From Streptomyces sp. ISL-1 (lineage in GTDB: Bacteria > Actinomycetota > Actinomycetes > Streptomycetales > Streptomycetaceae), in assembly GCF_018614585.1 (NCBI RefSeq), contig NZ_JAGGOI010000037.1, positions 22,690-86,689 of the forward strand: 64,000 bases of DNA. Direction: 5' to 3'. The position numbers and the translations under genes are program-made. The notes below the pieces were generated by a model that had not been told where the DNA came from, did not search any database, and worked only from the letters and a program-made list of their open reading frames with translations. Shown here in pieces: positions 8,520-20,360 of the stretch. Every line of letters begins with the position of its first letter. The first letter of the stretch is position 1.

Positions 8520-9206
8520 TCAGGCGAGGACTGCGGCCGAGCGCGGCGGTCCCCGCCGTCCGACGGAGTGCACCAGCAGGCGCGTGCGGGAGACGCCTAC
8601 GCCGCGCGGCGCCGGGCGCGCGGCGCGGTGTACGGCCCGGTGCGCCGTCCCCGCCGCGGCGACCGCCAGGCGCAGCGGCCGGAACGTGAACGCGCCGACC
8701 GCCCGCACCAGGCCGGACAGCGCGGACTCGCCGCGCCGCAGCCAGGCCGCGGCCAGTAGCCCGACCGACACATGCGCGGCGAGCAGCAGCCACGGCAGGG
8801 AGGGGTCGGCGGAGTGCAGCAGGGTGGCCGCGCCGCGGTCGGCGGCGCTCACGCCGGGCAGCTGGGCGCCGACGCTTCCGCCGCACAGCACATCGAAGCC
8901 GACCGCGCGCAGCGAACCGGAGACCGGGCCGCCGCCGGGGCCGTAACAGACGTCCTGGCCGGTGGTGAAGACGGTGTCCGCGGCCAGTTCGAGCGGGACG
9001 AGCAGACTCGCGATCCGCCAGTAGCCGCGCTCCTTGCCGGACAGGGCGTACGCGACGGCGAAGACGCCCGCCGAAAGACCCGCGAGGGTGGTCAGCGGCA
9101 GCGGGACCTGGGAGAGCAGCACATGGGAGGCCGCGGACAGCGTCACGACCAGTGCCGTGAAGGTCGCTGCCCGCACTCCCCTGAGCTGCATTCCTGATAT
9201 GTCCAT
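8520..9206 (-). CDS. Integral membrane protein, function unknown
   Basis: 228 aa from ATG 9206; ATGs at 9224 and 9191 are also possible, and no strong ribosome site decides between them. Four or five hydrophobic segments are visible (AATFTALVVTLSAASHVLL, TTLAGLSAGVFAVAYAL, WRIASLLVPLELAADTVF, LPWLLLAAHVSVGLLAAAW). Two cysteines lie in a loop (QDVCYGPGGG and DVLCGGSVG). The C-terminal 50 residues are Arg/Ala-rich. I do not recognise a family with confidence. Being immediately upstream of a DsbA-like gene, with paired extracytoplasmic cysteines, it might be a redox partner; that is inference. Confidence 0.7.
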   Translation of the reverse strand: MDISGMQLRGVRAATFTALVVTLSAASHVLLSQVPLPLTTLAGLSAGVFAVAYALSGKERGYWRIASLLVPLELAADTVFTTGQDVCYGPGGGPVSGSLRAVGFDVLCGGSVGAQLPGVSAADRGAATLLHSADPSLPWLLLAAHVSVGLLAAAWLRRGESALSGLVRAVGAFTFRPLRLAVAAAGTAHRAVHRAARPAPRGVGVSRTRLLVHSVGRRGPPRSAAVLA

Positions 9207-9285
9207 CACCCGGGAGTCTGCCATGGGGCGAGATAAGCGGTCCCTAAGGATTCGGCCCCGCACGCCGCAGCAGCGTGATCGATAC

Positions 9286-10620
9286 TCAGAGGCCGGGGAT
9301 CCGGCCGTTACGGAACAGGTCGACGAAGATCTGGTGGTCGGCCCGCGCCCGCGCGCCGTACCTGTGCGCGAACTCCACCAGCATCTCGCCGAACCCGTCC
9401 TCGTCGGCCGCGATCGCCGCGTCGATGGCCCGCTCCGTCGAGAACGGCACCAGCGAGTGGCCGCTCTCGTAGTCCGCCGCGCCGTGCATCGTGGCCGTCG
9501 CCCTGCCCAGGTCGGCGACGACCTCGGCGATCTCGTCCGGCTCGTCGATGTCGCCCCAGTCCAGATCCACCGCGTACGGCGACACCTCGGCGACCAGCTG
9601 ACCCGCGCCGTCCAGCTCGGTCCAGCCCAGCCACGGGTCGGCGTGGTCCTGGAGCGCGCGCTGCGAGATCACCGTGCGGTGGCCCTCGTGCTGGAAGTAC
9701 TCCCGCACGGTGGTGTCGTCGATGTGCCGGGATACCGCGGGTGTCTGCGCCTGCTTCATGTAGATCACGACATCGTTCTCGAGGGCGTCGCTGTTGCCTT
9801 CGAGCAGGATGTTGTACGAGGGCAGGCCGGCGGACCCGATGCCGATGCCGCGGCGGCCCACGACGTCCTTGACCCGGTACGAGTCGGGCCGGGTCAGGCT
9901 GGACTCGGGCAGCGTCTCCAGGTAGCCGTCGAAGGCCGCGAGCACCTTGTAGCGGGTGGCCGCGTCCAGCTCGATCGAGCCGCCACCGGGTGCGAAGCGG
10001 CGCTCGAAGTCGCGGATCTCGGTCATCGAGTCGAGCAGCGAGAAGCGGGTCAGCGAGCGTGCGTCGCGCAGTGCGTCCAGCAGCGGGCCCTCGGCGGTGT
10101 CCAGCGTGAAGGGCGGTACCTCGTCGTGCTTCGCGCCGGCGGCCAGGGCGTGGATGCGCTCGCGGTAGGCGGCGGCGCAGATCCGCACCAGCCCGGTGAT
10201 CTGCCCGTCGCTGAGCGCCTTGGTGTAGCCGACCAGCGCCAGGGACGCGGCCAGTCGCTTGAGGTCCCAGGTGAAGGGGCCGACGTACGCCTCGTCGAAG
10301 TCGTTGACGTTGAAGATCAGGCGCCCGTTGGAGTTCATGTACGTGCCGAAGTTCTCGGCGTGCAGATCGCCGTGGATCCACACCCGGCCGGTGCGCTCGT
10401 CGAGGAACGGGCCGCCGTGCCGCTCCCGCCCCAGGTCGTTGTAGAACAGGCAGGCGGTGCCCCGGTAGAACGCGAACGCGGATGCGGCCATTTTGCGGAA
10501 CTTGACCTGGAAGGCGGCGGGGTCGGCTGCCAGCAGCTGCCCGAAGGCGGTGTCGAAGACGGCGAGAATTTCCTCGCCGCGCTCTTCAGCTGTGGCCTCG
10601 GCGGATCGCGGTACCGACAT
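9286..10620 (-). CDS. DUF2252 family protein, kinase-like fold
   Basis: 444 aa from ATG 10620, preceded by AGGAGG. The motif WIHGDLHAENFG near residue 85 and NVNDFDEAYVGPFTWDLKRL about 25 residues later resemble the catalytic and metal-binding loops of aminoglycoside-phosphotransferase-like kinases (HGDLHxxN, DFD). This is how DUF2252 proteins are usually described; the substrate is unknown. The frame continues open upstream across dnaE as an antisense shadow, which I reject. The gene diverges from dnaE with a 243-bp shared upstream region. Confidence 0.85.
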   Translation of the reverse strand: MSVPRSAEATAEERGEEILAVFDTAFGQLLAADPAAFQVKFRKMAASAFAFYRGTACLFYNDLGRERHGGPFLDERTGRVWIHGDLHAENFGTYMNSNGRLIFNVNDFDEAYVGPFTWDLKRLAASLALVGYTKALSDGQITGLVRICAAAYRERIHALAAGAKHDEVPPFTLDTAEGPLLDALRDARSLTRFSLLDSMTEIRDFERRFAPGGGSIELDAATRYKVLAAFDGYLETLPESSLTRPDSYRVKDVVGRRGIGIGSAGLPSYNILLEGNSDALENDVVIYMKQAQTPAVSRHIDDTTVREYFQHEGHRTVISQRALQDHADPWLGWTELDGAGQLVAEVSPYAVDLDWGDIDEPDEIAEVVADLGRATATMHGAADYESGHSLVPFSTERAIDAAIAADEDGFGEMLVEFAHRYGARARADHQIFVDLFRNGRIPGL

Positions 10621-10863
10621 CGCTGGTTGCCTCCTGGTGCATGACAATAGGACGAGGGATTCGTGATTCCGTCTCGCCGGTCGAGCGAAGCGAGAGCGCA
10701 ATCCAAGGGTGCAACGCACGAAGGTACTCGGGAGTGCCCGCGGGCTGTCAGTGCCAAGACGTAGACTTCCAGGCTGTCCACCCAGACTGCTCGCAGCGCT
10801 GGGAGGCCGGGGGTTGTGCCCCCGGAAAGTCCCGAATCTACCGCTCTCCGGAGGCCTGAAGCC

Positions 10864-14403
<3,540 letters not shown>

Positions 14404-14441
14404 CGCCAGTACCCAGATACGCAAATACCCGGATACGCAGC

Positions 14442-14477
14442 AAGGGGCGCGCCCGTCGTCACGGGCGCGCCCTTTTG
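14442..14477. terminator. Strong bidirectional terminator after dnaE
   Basis: A perfect 15-bp stem (AAGGGGCGCGCCCGT / ACGGGCGCGCCCTTTT, loop CGTC) ends in a T run. It lies between dnaE and the convergent small gene at 14506. Confidence 0.9.
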
Positions 14478-14505
14478 TCTTCTTGTTCGTCGTCTCGCAG
14501 TGGGA

Positions 14506-14685
14506 TCAGTTGTGGCCGAAGCGCCGCTGGTGCTTACGGGCAACGTCCGCGGGGCTGCCCTGAGCCTGGGACTGGGGCTGCGCGTGGGACTCATATGCCG
14601 TCGACTTGGCCTGCTCGCTGCCGCGCTCCGCGGCCGGCGAGCGGTCCTGTTGACCACTCTGTTTGCGATTCTTGTTCTTGGCCAT
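14506..14685 (-). CDS. Small basic hydrophilic protein (59 aa), unknown function
   Basis: It starts at ATG 14685, with a good AGGAGG site just upstream. The sequence is MAKNKNRKQSGQQDRS at the N-terminus, Gln/Ser/Ala-rich in the middle (QPQSQAQGSPADVARK) and ends QRRFGHN. There is no membrane segment or cysteine. Composition suggests an intrinsically disordered protein. Similar short MAKNKNRK proteins are common hypothetical proteins in Streptomyces next to dnaE; I know of no assigned role. The strong ribosome site and flanking terminator argue that it is real. Confidence 0.75.
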   Translation of the reverse strand: MAKNKNRKQSGQQDRSPAAERGSEQAKSTAYESHAQPQSQAQGSPADVARKHQRRFGHN

Positions 14686-14936
14686 GGTGATGCCTCCTGT
14701 GGGGATTCTCGGGGCCAGGGCCGCTGTCAGAGTCACATACGCGATGAGGCGCCGCATTTTGGATCATTGCGGTGCGTAAAGGGCGCTGTTGCGCCTCGGG
14801 TCAGGGTTCCGCCACGCCGATGATCGAGTTCCGGACGTTAACCCTCCCGTGGTCGGGCAGACTCGAAGGAAACCCGGAACAATCCCCGATCCGGACCCTT
14901 CCCCGATCCCGAAGTTCCCGAAAGAGGGTGGAACGC

Positions 14937-16169
14937 GTGGACCGCTGCGTTGTCCTGGTGGACGCCGGATATCTGCTGGGCGCCGCCGCGAGTCTTCTCG
15001 CCGGGGAACCGGCGCGTTCCCGCATCACCGTCGACCACGCCGCCCTCATCCAGGGCCTGCGCGAGCTCGCCGAGGCCGATACCGAGCGCCCGCTGCTGCG
15101 TATCTACTGGTTCGACGGCGCCCCCGACCGCGTACCGCAGCCCGAACACCGGCGGCTGCGTGTCATGCCGCGCGTGACGGTCAGGCTCGGCGCACTGACC
15201 CGCAGCGACGGCCGGTGGGCGCAGAAGGGCGTGGACGCGGCCATGCACGCCGAGCTCACCGAGCTGGCCAGAAATCGCGCCTGCTCCGACGTGGTGCTGG
15301 TGACCGGAGACGGGGATCTGCTGCCCGGTCTGATGTCCGCCAAGGAGCACGGCGTCGCCGTCCACCTCTGGGCCGTGCAGGCCGCCGACGGCGACTACAA
15401 CCAGTCCGAGGACCTGGTCGCGGAGGCCGACGAGCGGCGGGTGCTCGACCGGGCCTGGATCACCCGTGCCGTACGGGCCAAGGAACTCACCGGCATCTGC
15501 GCCCCGCAGCCCGCGCCCGGCCCCGAGATCACCGCGATCCTCTCCGCGCCGCTGCCCGAGTCGGCGCTCGCCGCCTCGCAGGAGCGCGCCGCCGAAGCCG
15601 TACGCAACGGCTCACAGCCGGCCCCCGCCGAGAACGGCGCCGCGCCGGTCCCCGCCCCCGCCACGTCCAAGGGCGTTCCCACCCCCAAGGACCTGGCGGG
15701 TCTGCGCGCACCCGGCCAGCACGCCGCACCGCATCCGACCAGCGCCACCCTGCGCTGGTCCTCCGACAGGGGCTGGGTCGAGCGGGCCGGCGGTGGAGCG
15801 CTCGGCGAGCCGCCCGAGACCGCGTCCCTGCCGACGCTCGCCCAGCTCACCAGCGCCGAGCAGCGCTGGGCCGACCGCGAGGAGGACATCACCACCGTTG
15901 GCGGCGACCCCTTCGAGGTCGGCCAGGTCTTTGCCCGGCGCTGGATGGCGCGGCTGCCGGAGACGGGTCATGTGCAGAAGCTGTCCACCATGTACCCGCG
16001 GATCCCGCACCGCATCGACGGCGAACTGCTGCGGTACGCCGCGCGCTTCGGGCTTCTCGCGCACAAGGACGACCAGATCGACGAGCACGACCGCTATGCG
16101 ATCCGGGCCGGATTCTGGCGCGAGATCGACGTACGGGCCGCCGCGGAACACGCCCCCGCGGGGGAGTAG
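14937..16169 (+). CDS. NYN-domain protein with C-terminal OST-HTH/LOTUS-like domain
   Basis: 410 aa. GTG 14937 has GAGGG eight bases upstream; GTG 14928 is an alternative. The N-terminal NYN (PIN-like RNase) domain shows VVLVDAGYLLGAA, KGVDAAMHAELTELA and DVVLVTGDGDLLPGL, with the acidic residues expected to bind metal. After an Ala/Pro-rich linker (about residues 180-290) comes a helical domain (VGQVFARRWMARLPETGHV to AGFWREIDV) like OST-HTH RNA-binding domains. Predicted role: RNA cleavage or RNA quality control; the target is unknown. The ABC-transporter genes follow after 28 bp, possibly on the same transcript. Confidence 0.82.
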   Translation: MDRCVVLVDAGYLLGAAASLLAGEPARSRITVDHAALIQGLRELAEADTERPLLRIYWFDGAPDRVPQPEHRRLRVMPRVTVRLGALTRSDGRWAQKGVDAAMHAELTELARNRACSDVVLVTGDGDLLPGLMSAKEHGVAVHLWAVQAADGDYNQSEDLVAEADERRVLDRAWITRAVRAKELTGICAPQPAPGPEITAILSAPLPESALAASQERAAEAVRNGSQPAPAENGAAPVPAPATSKGVPTPKDLAGLRAPGQHAAPHPTSATLRWSSDRGWVERAGGGALGEPPETASLPTLAQLTSAEQRWADREEDITTVGGDPFEVGQVFARRWMARLPETGHVQKLSTMYPRIPHRIDGELLRYAARFGLLAHKDDQIDEHDRYAIRAGFWREIDVRAAAEHAPAGE

Positions 16170-16197
16170 TCCCGCCGACCCCTTAGGCTCGTCCCTT

Positions 16198-17181
16198 GTG
16201 AGTACGGTGTGCGAGGTGCGGGAGCTGGTCAAGACGTACCCCGCCGCGCGCGGTCGCCGAGGCACCCCCGGTACGCCCGAAGTGCGTGCCACTGACGGGA
16301 TTTCCCTGGTGGTGCGGCGCGGCGAGATCTTCGGCCTGCTCGGGCCCAACGGCGCCGGCAAGTCCACCCTCGTACGGCAACTCACCGGTCTGATGCGCCC
16401 GGACGCCGGCAGCGTCGAGGTGCTGGGCCACGATCTCGTACGCCACCCGGAGCGGGCCTCCCGGCTCATCGGCTACCTCGGGCAGGAGTCCACCGCACTC
16501 GACGAGCTGACCGTAGCGCTCGCCGCCGAGACGACCGGACGGCTGCGCGGCCTGTCCGTGCGGGAGGCGCGAGCCGAGCGGGACGCCGTACTCGAGGAGC
16601 TCGGGCTGACCGGGCTCGCCGCGCGCCCCCTGAAGAAACTCTCCGGCGGACAGCGGCGGCTGGCCTGCCTCGCGGCGACGCTCGTGGGCGAGCGGCCGGT
16701 ACTGGTACTGGACGAGCCGACCACCGGCATGGACCCCGTCGCGCGGCGCGCGGTGTGGGCCGCCGTCGACCGGCGGCGCGCGGAGAACGGCGCGACCGTC
16801 CTCCTCGTCACCCACAACGTCATCGAGGCCGAGACCGTCCTCGACCGGGTCGCCGTGCTGGAACGGGGCCGCGTCATCGCCTGCGACACCCCGGCCGGGC
16901 TCAAGGAACGGGTCGCCGGCGAGGTGCGGGTCGAGCTGGTGTGGCGCGAGCGCGCGCCGCTGGACGTCCCCGAGGTCACCGCGCTGCGCGGGTCCGCGCA
17001 GGAACACGGGCGCCGTTGGGTGCTCAGGCTCGCGCCCGACGAGGCGCGGGCGGCGGTCGCGGCGGTGACGGGCGGCGCGGCGTTCGCGGCGCTCGACGAC
17101 TTCACGCTGGCCACGCCGAGCCTGGAGGACGTGTACTTGGCGCTCGGCGGGAACGCGACGAAGGGGCTGGTCAAGGCGTGA
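16198..17181 (+). CDS. ABC transporter ATP-binding protein
   Basis: 327 aa from GTG 16198. The ATPase shows Walker A GPNGAGKST, Q-loop YLGQEST, signature LSGGQRRLA, Walker B VLVLDEPTTGMD and the switch His in LLVTHN. The last 80 residues form the extra domain typical of drug/Nod-type exporters. It pairs with the permease that overlaps its stop codon (GTGA, 4 bp). Function: energises export of an unknown small molecule or lipid. Confidence 0.93.
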   Translation: MSTVCEVRELVKTYPAARGRRGTPGTPEVRATDGISLVVRRGEIFGLLGPNGAGKSTLVRQLTGLMRPDAGSVEVLGHDLVRHPERASRLIGYLGQESTALDELTVALAAETTGRLRGLSVREARAERDAVLEELGLTGLAARPLKKLSGGQRRLACLAATLVGERPVLVLDEPTTGMDPVARRAVWAAVDRRRAENGATVLLVTHNVIEAETVLDRVAVLERGRVIACDTPAGLKERVAGEVRVELVWRERAPLDVPEVTALRGSAQEHGRRWVLRLAPDEARAAVAAVTGGAAFAALDDFTLATPSLEDVYLALGGNATKGLVKA

Positions 17182-18002
17182 GCATCGTGCCCGCGGAAGC
17201 GGTGTCCGGGCGGATCGGGGTGGAGCAGAGCGCCGCGGCCGAGGTCGCCGCGCCGCTCGCGCCACGGGCGCGGCTGCTGCCCGCGCTCGGCGCCGTGTAC
17301 CGCTCGCAGCTGTCGCGGGCGCGGGTCGCCCGGATGCCGCTGCTCTTCGTGGCGACCTTCCAGTCGATCGGGATCATGGTCCTGATGCGCGGGGTCGTCG
17401 ACGGGGGTGCGGAGGCGCGAGCCGTCGTCGCCGGGTCGAGCGTCCTCGTCGTCGCCTTCGTCGCGCTCAATCTCCTCGCGCAGTACTTCGGGCAGCTGCG
17501 GGCCAGCGGCGGCCTCGACCACTACGCCACGCTGCCGGTGCCGCCGGCCGCGGTGGTGCTCGGTGCGGCCGGTGCGTACGCCTCCTTCACCGTGCCCGGC
17601 ACGGTCGTCACCGCTGTCGCGGGCAGCGTCCTGTTCCAGCTGCCGATGACGCATCTATGGGTGCTCGCCGCGGTCATCCCGCTGTCCGGCGCCGCCCTCG
17701 CCGGTCTTGGCGCGGCGCTCGGGCTGCTCGCGCCGCGCCAGGAACTGGCCACGCTGCTGGGGCAGTTGGGTATGTCCGCAGCGCTGCTGCTGGGTGTGCT
17801 GCCGGCTGACAGGCTGCCCGGGCCGGTCTCGTACGCCCGCGATCTGCTGCCCTCCACGTACGGCGTCGAGGCCCTCGCGCGGACCTTCGAGGCGCGTCCG
17901 GACTGGACGGTCGTCGGGCTGTACCTCGCCGTCTGCGCTCTGGTGGGTGTCGTCTCCCTGACGGTCGCGACGTGGGCGTACCGGCGGGCGGCAGTCCGGT
18001 GA
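17178..18002 (+). CDS. ABC-2 type transporter permease
   Basis: 274 aa, GTG start overlapping the ATPase stop. About six transmembrane helices are visible (LLFVATFQSIGIMVLM, SSVLVVAFVALNLLAQYF, AAVVLGAAGAYASFTVPG, VLAAVIPLSGAALAGLG, LGMSAALLLGVL, LYLAVCALVGVVSLTVA), with a conserved YARDLLPSTYGVEALARTF loop typical of ABC-2 permeases. It should form the membrane channel for the preceding ATPase. The substrate cannot be inferred. Confidence 0.9.
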   Translation: MSIVPAEAVSGRIGVEQSAAAEVAAPLAPRARLLPALGAVYRSQLSRARVARMPLLFVATFQSIGIMVLMRGVVDGGAEARAVVAGSSVLVVAFVALNLLAQYFGQLRASGGLDHYATLPVPPAAVVLGAAGAYASFTVPGTVVTAVAGSVLFQLPMTHLWVLAAVIPLSGAALAGLGAALGLLAPRQELATLLGQLGMSAALLLGVLPADRLPGPVSYARDLLPSTYGVEALARTFEARPDWTVVGLYLAVCALVGVVSLTVATWAYRRAAVR

Positions 18003-18036
18003 GGCACCGTCCGGACACGCCTGGCACGATGGCGGG

Positions 18037-18711
18037 GTGACCGCACCTCTGACTCCGCCCCACCAGCCTTCGCCGAACAACGACCCGTGGCAGTCGCCGC
18101 CGAACGGGCCCGGGCCCTTGCACGCCAAGGAAACGGAGGAGGGCCCGGAACTGAGGACGGACCTGCGGGACGCGGCCGTGGTGCTGGTGGCCGTGACGAT
18201 TCTGGGCGTGGCGCTGGGGCTGCTGTGGCTGTGGCTGGCGCCGCGGGTACCGCTGATCTCGAATGACAGGGCGGTCTTCCTCAAGGACACGGAGGGCGAG
18301 GAGGCGGTGGCCGCGGACGGAACGTTCGTGCTGCTGGCACTCGCCTTCGGCGCGGTGAGCGCGGCGGCGGTCTTCTGGATCCGCAGGCGCGGGGGGATCG
18401 CGCTGGTGGTCGCTCTGGCACTGGGCGGCCTGCTGGCATCGCTGCTGGCGTGGGGGATCGGGGTGTGGTTCGGCCCGACGCATGATGTGGTCGCGCATGC
18501 GAGGGAGGTCGGCGAGGGGGTGACCTTCGACGCCTACCTGGAGCTGCGGGCGAAGGGGTCGGTGCTGGCGTGGCCGGTGGCGGCGATGGTGGTCCACCTG
18601 GGGCTGACGGCGCTGTTCGGCCCGCGGGATCCGGAGCCGGAGTGGGATGAGGGGTATGGGGCGCCGGGCTACGGGGCGCCGGGGCCGCCGCCGGGGCCGG
18701 GGTCGGCCTGA
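18037..18711 (+). CDS. DUF2567-like membrane protein
   Basis: 224 aa from GTG 18037. A Pro-rich hydrophilic N-terminus (about 45 residues) precedes four hydrophobic segments (AAVVLVAVTILGVALGLLWLW, FVLLALAFGAVSAAAVFW, ALVVALALGGLLASLLAW, LAWPVAAMVVHLGLTALF); the tail is Gly/Pro-rich (GYGAPGYGAPGPPPGPG). Architecture and sequence resemble the actinobacterial DUF2567 family, which has no known role. It is 34 bp downstream of the permease, so probably in the same operon. Confidence 0.75.
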   Translation: MTAPLTPPHQPSPNNDPWQSPPNGPGPLHAKETEEGPELRTDLRDAAVVLVAVTILGVALGLLWLWLAPRVPLISNDRAVFLKDTEGEEAVAADGTFVLLALAFGAVSAAAVFWIRRRGGIALVVALALGGLLASLLAWGIGVWFGPTHDVVAHAREVGEGVTFDAYLELRAKGSVLAWPVAAMVVHLGLTALFGPRDPEPEWDEGYGAPGYGAPGPPPGPGSA

Positions 18712-19101
18712 CGCCTGCGGCGGGCTTGTTCCCCTGCCCGCCCTCCTCCTACGGCCTGGCGGCCGTGGGAGGTACCGACATCCTGTAGCTGGGGGCAAGC
18801 CCCCAGACCCGTCCTCCACGCCCTGCGGGTGTGGGCGGACCCCCGGTACGGCCTTCGGCCGTGTCCTCGATCTCCCCCCAGACTTCGTCCGGTGGGACCC
18901 CCAACGGGCTTGAGTTTCCGCCCGTCCGGCCAGAACTCCAAGCCCGTCGGCGTTTGAGGGGTGGGGTCCCCCACGCCCGCCAGGGCGTAGGGGGAGGGTC
19001 TGGGGCGGCCCGGGTCAGGGCCGAACTTTCAGCCTCGCCGGTGATTGAGGCGCGGGGTTCGGGGCGGAGCCCCGGGGAACAGGCAGGCCGCGGCCGTGAC
19101 C
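18712..19101. repeat. Complex Streptomyces-type intergenic repeat (copy 1)
   Basis: A 390-bp gene-free stretch between convergent genes made of short inverted repeats. The core (about 18862-18960) includes CCCCAGACTTCGTCCGGTGG, then GGGCTTGAGTTTCCGCC and GTCGGCGTTTGAGG. Further on are GGGTCCCCCACGCCCGCC and CGGGGCGGAGCCCCGG. The same modules recur in opposite orientation at 34810-35160 and partly at 23180-23280. It probably acts as a terminator or an mRNA-end structure; mobility is not shown. Confidence 0.75.
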
Positions 19102-19596
19102 CTACGCGCGGCCGATCGGAGCCAGTACCGCGGAGGTGAGCGTGGCCAGGTCCGACGGGGAGAGTTCGACCTCCAGGCCGCGGCGGCCCGCCGAGACGCA
19201 GATCGTGGGGTGCGCGGAGGCTGACGCGTCCAGGACCGTGCGGAGCGGTTTGCGCTGGCCCAGCGGCGAGATACCGCCGCGGACGTAGCCCGTCGTGCGT
19301 TCCGCAGCCGCCGGGTCCGCCATCGTGGCGCGTTTGGCGCCGACAGCCGCGGCCAGCGCCTTGAGATCCAGCTGGCCCGCCACCGGGACGATCGCCACCG
19401 TCAGTTCACCGTCGACGTCCGCGACGAGGGTCTTGAAGACCCGCTCGGGGGTGACCCCGAGAGCCTGTGCCGCCTCCTCGCCGTAGGAGGGCGACGCGGG
19501 ATCGTGGTCGTACGCGTGGACCGTGAAGGCCGTGCCCGCTGCGGTCAGTGCGACCGTCGCGGGCGTGCCGCCGGGCTTCCTGGACTTCTTCGGCAC
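19102..19596 (-). CDS. ybaK: Cys-tRNA(Pro)/Cys-tRNA(Cys) deacylase, YbaK/EbsC type
   Basis: 164 aa, GTG start at 19596. Family features: an N-terminal TPATVALTAAGTAFTVHAYDHD, the GEEAAQALGVTPERVFKTLVADVDG motif and the VPVAGQLDLKALAAAVGAKRA core with the catalytic Lys. TTGYVRGGISPLGQRKPLRTVLD supplies the GGISPxG loop. It hydrolyses Cys mis-charged on tRNA(Pro). It follows the Lon-N-domain gene by 15 bp on the minus strand and is probably co-transcribed with it. Confidence 0.93.
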   Translation of the reverse strand: MPKKSRKPGGTPATVALTAAGTAFTVHAYDHDPASPSYGEEAAQALGVTPERVFKTLVADVDGELTVAIVPVAGQLDLKALAAAVGAKRATMADPAAAERTTGYVRGGISPLGQRKPLRTVLDASASAHPTICVSAGRRGLEVELSPSDLATLTSAVLAPIGRA

Positions 19597-19611
19597 CGCG
19601 GCGAACTCCCG

Positions 19612-20349
19612 TCAGTTGGGGCTCGTCGGCGACCGGGTCAGATCGACCGCGGGCAGCGAAGGCAGGTGACGGATCACCGCGGTCTCCGAGCGCAGCAAGG
19701 TGAGTTCCTCACGCAGCCTGGTCGCCGTGTCCGGGGCCTGCAACAGCCGCTGCTTCGCGGGCGTGTCCAGCACCGCCGCCGCGGCGACCAGATACGACAC
19801 CACCGACGGCTCGTCCGGCAGATCCGCTCCCGTGGACAGTGACCGCTCCCGCGCTCCCGCCAGCCGCTTCTGGTAGCTGCGGAAGGCACGGAGCACGCCC
19901 TCGGCGAGCGTTCCCGCGCCGTCCCCCGACTCCTCCGGGATTTCCTCCAGTTCGGCCGTCAGATACGGGCCGCTCGCGTCGACCGAGAGGATCTTGACCC
20001 GGGTCGTGCCCGTCGCCAGCACCTCGAAGCTGCCGTCGTCGCGCTCGCGGATCGTCGCCGCGTCCGCGATGCAGCCCACCCGGTGGAAAGCCTGGATCGG
20101 GTCGTCGCCGAAGCCCGCCGCCGGGCCGATCTCGGGAACCGCGGTCGGGTCCGGCATGCCGGGCGCGGTGGGCGCCACCTCGCGGCCGTCACGGATGGCG
20201 ACCACTGCGAAGCGGCGCGGCTCGGACTCGTCCGTCTTCAGCAGTTCCCGCATCATGGCGCGATAGCGCTCCTCGAACACGTTCAAGGGCAGGACGAGGC
20301 CCGGGAACAGCACCGAGTTCAGTGGGAAGAGGGGGAGGCTCGCGGTCAC
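19612..20349 (-). CDS. Lon N-terminal (LON substrate-binding) domain protein
   Basis: 245 aa from GTG 20349 (VTASLPLFPLNSVLFPGLVL), which is the characteristic start of stand-alone LON/PUA-like domain proteins. The domain covers residues 4-200 with LPLNVFEERYRAMMRELL and FHRVGCIADAATIRERDDGS. There is no AAA+ or protease domain, so this is not a Lon protease. A role in binding substrates or cereblon-like adaptor function is only inferred from the fold. It lies between the gene at 20361 (11-bp gap) and ybaK (15-bp gap) as a likely operon. Confidence 0.9.
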   Translation of the reverse strand: MTASLPLFPLNSVLFPGLVLPLNVFEERYRAMMRELLKTDESEPRRFAVVAIRDGREVAPTAPGMPDPTAVPEIGPAAGFGDDPIQAFHRVGCIADAATIRERDDGSFEVLATGTTRVKILSVDASGPYLTAELEEIPEESGDGAGTLAEGVLRAFRSYQKRLAGARERSLSTGADLPDEPSVVSYLVAAAAVLDTPAKQRLLQAPDTATRLREELTLLRSETAVIRHLPSLPAVDLTRSPTSPN

Positions 20350-20360
20350 AGCGGCCAAGC

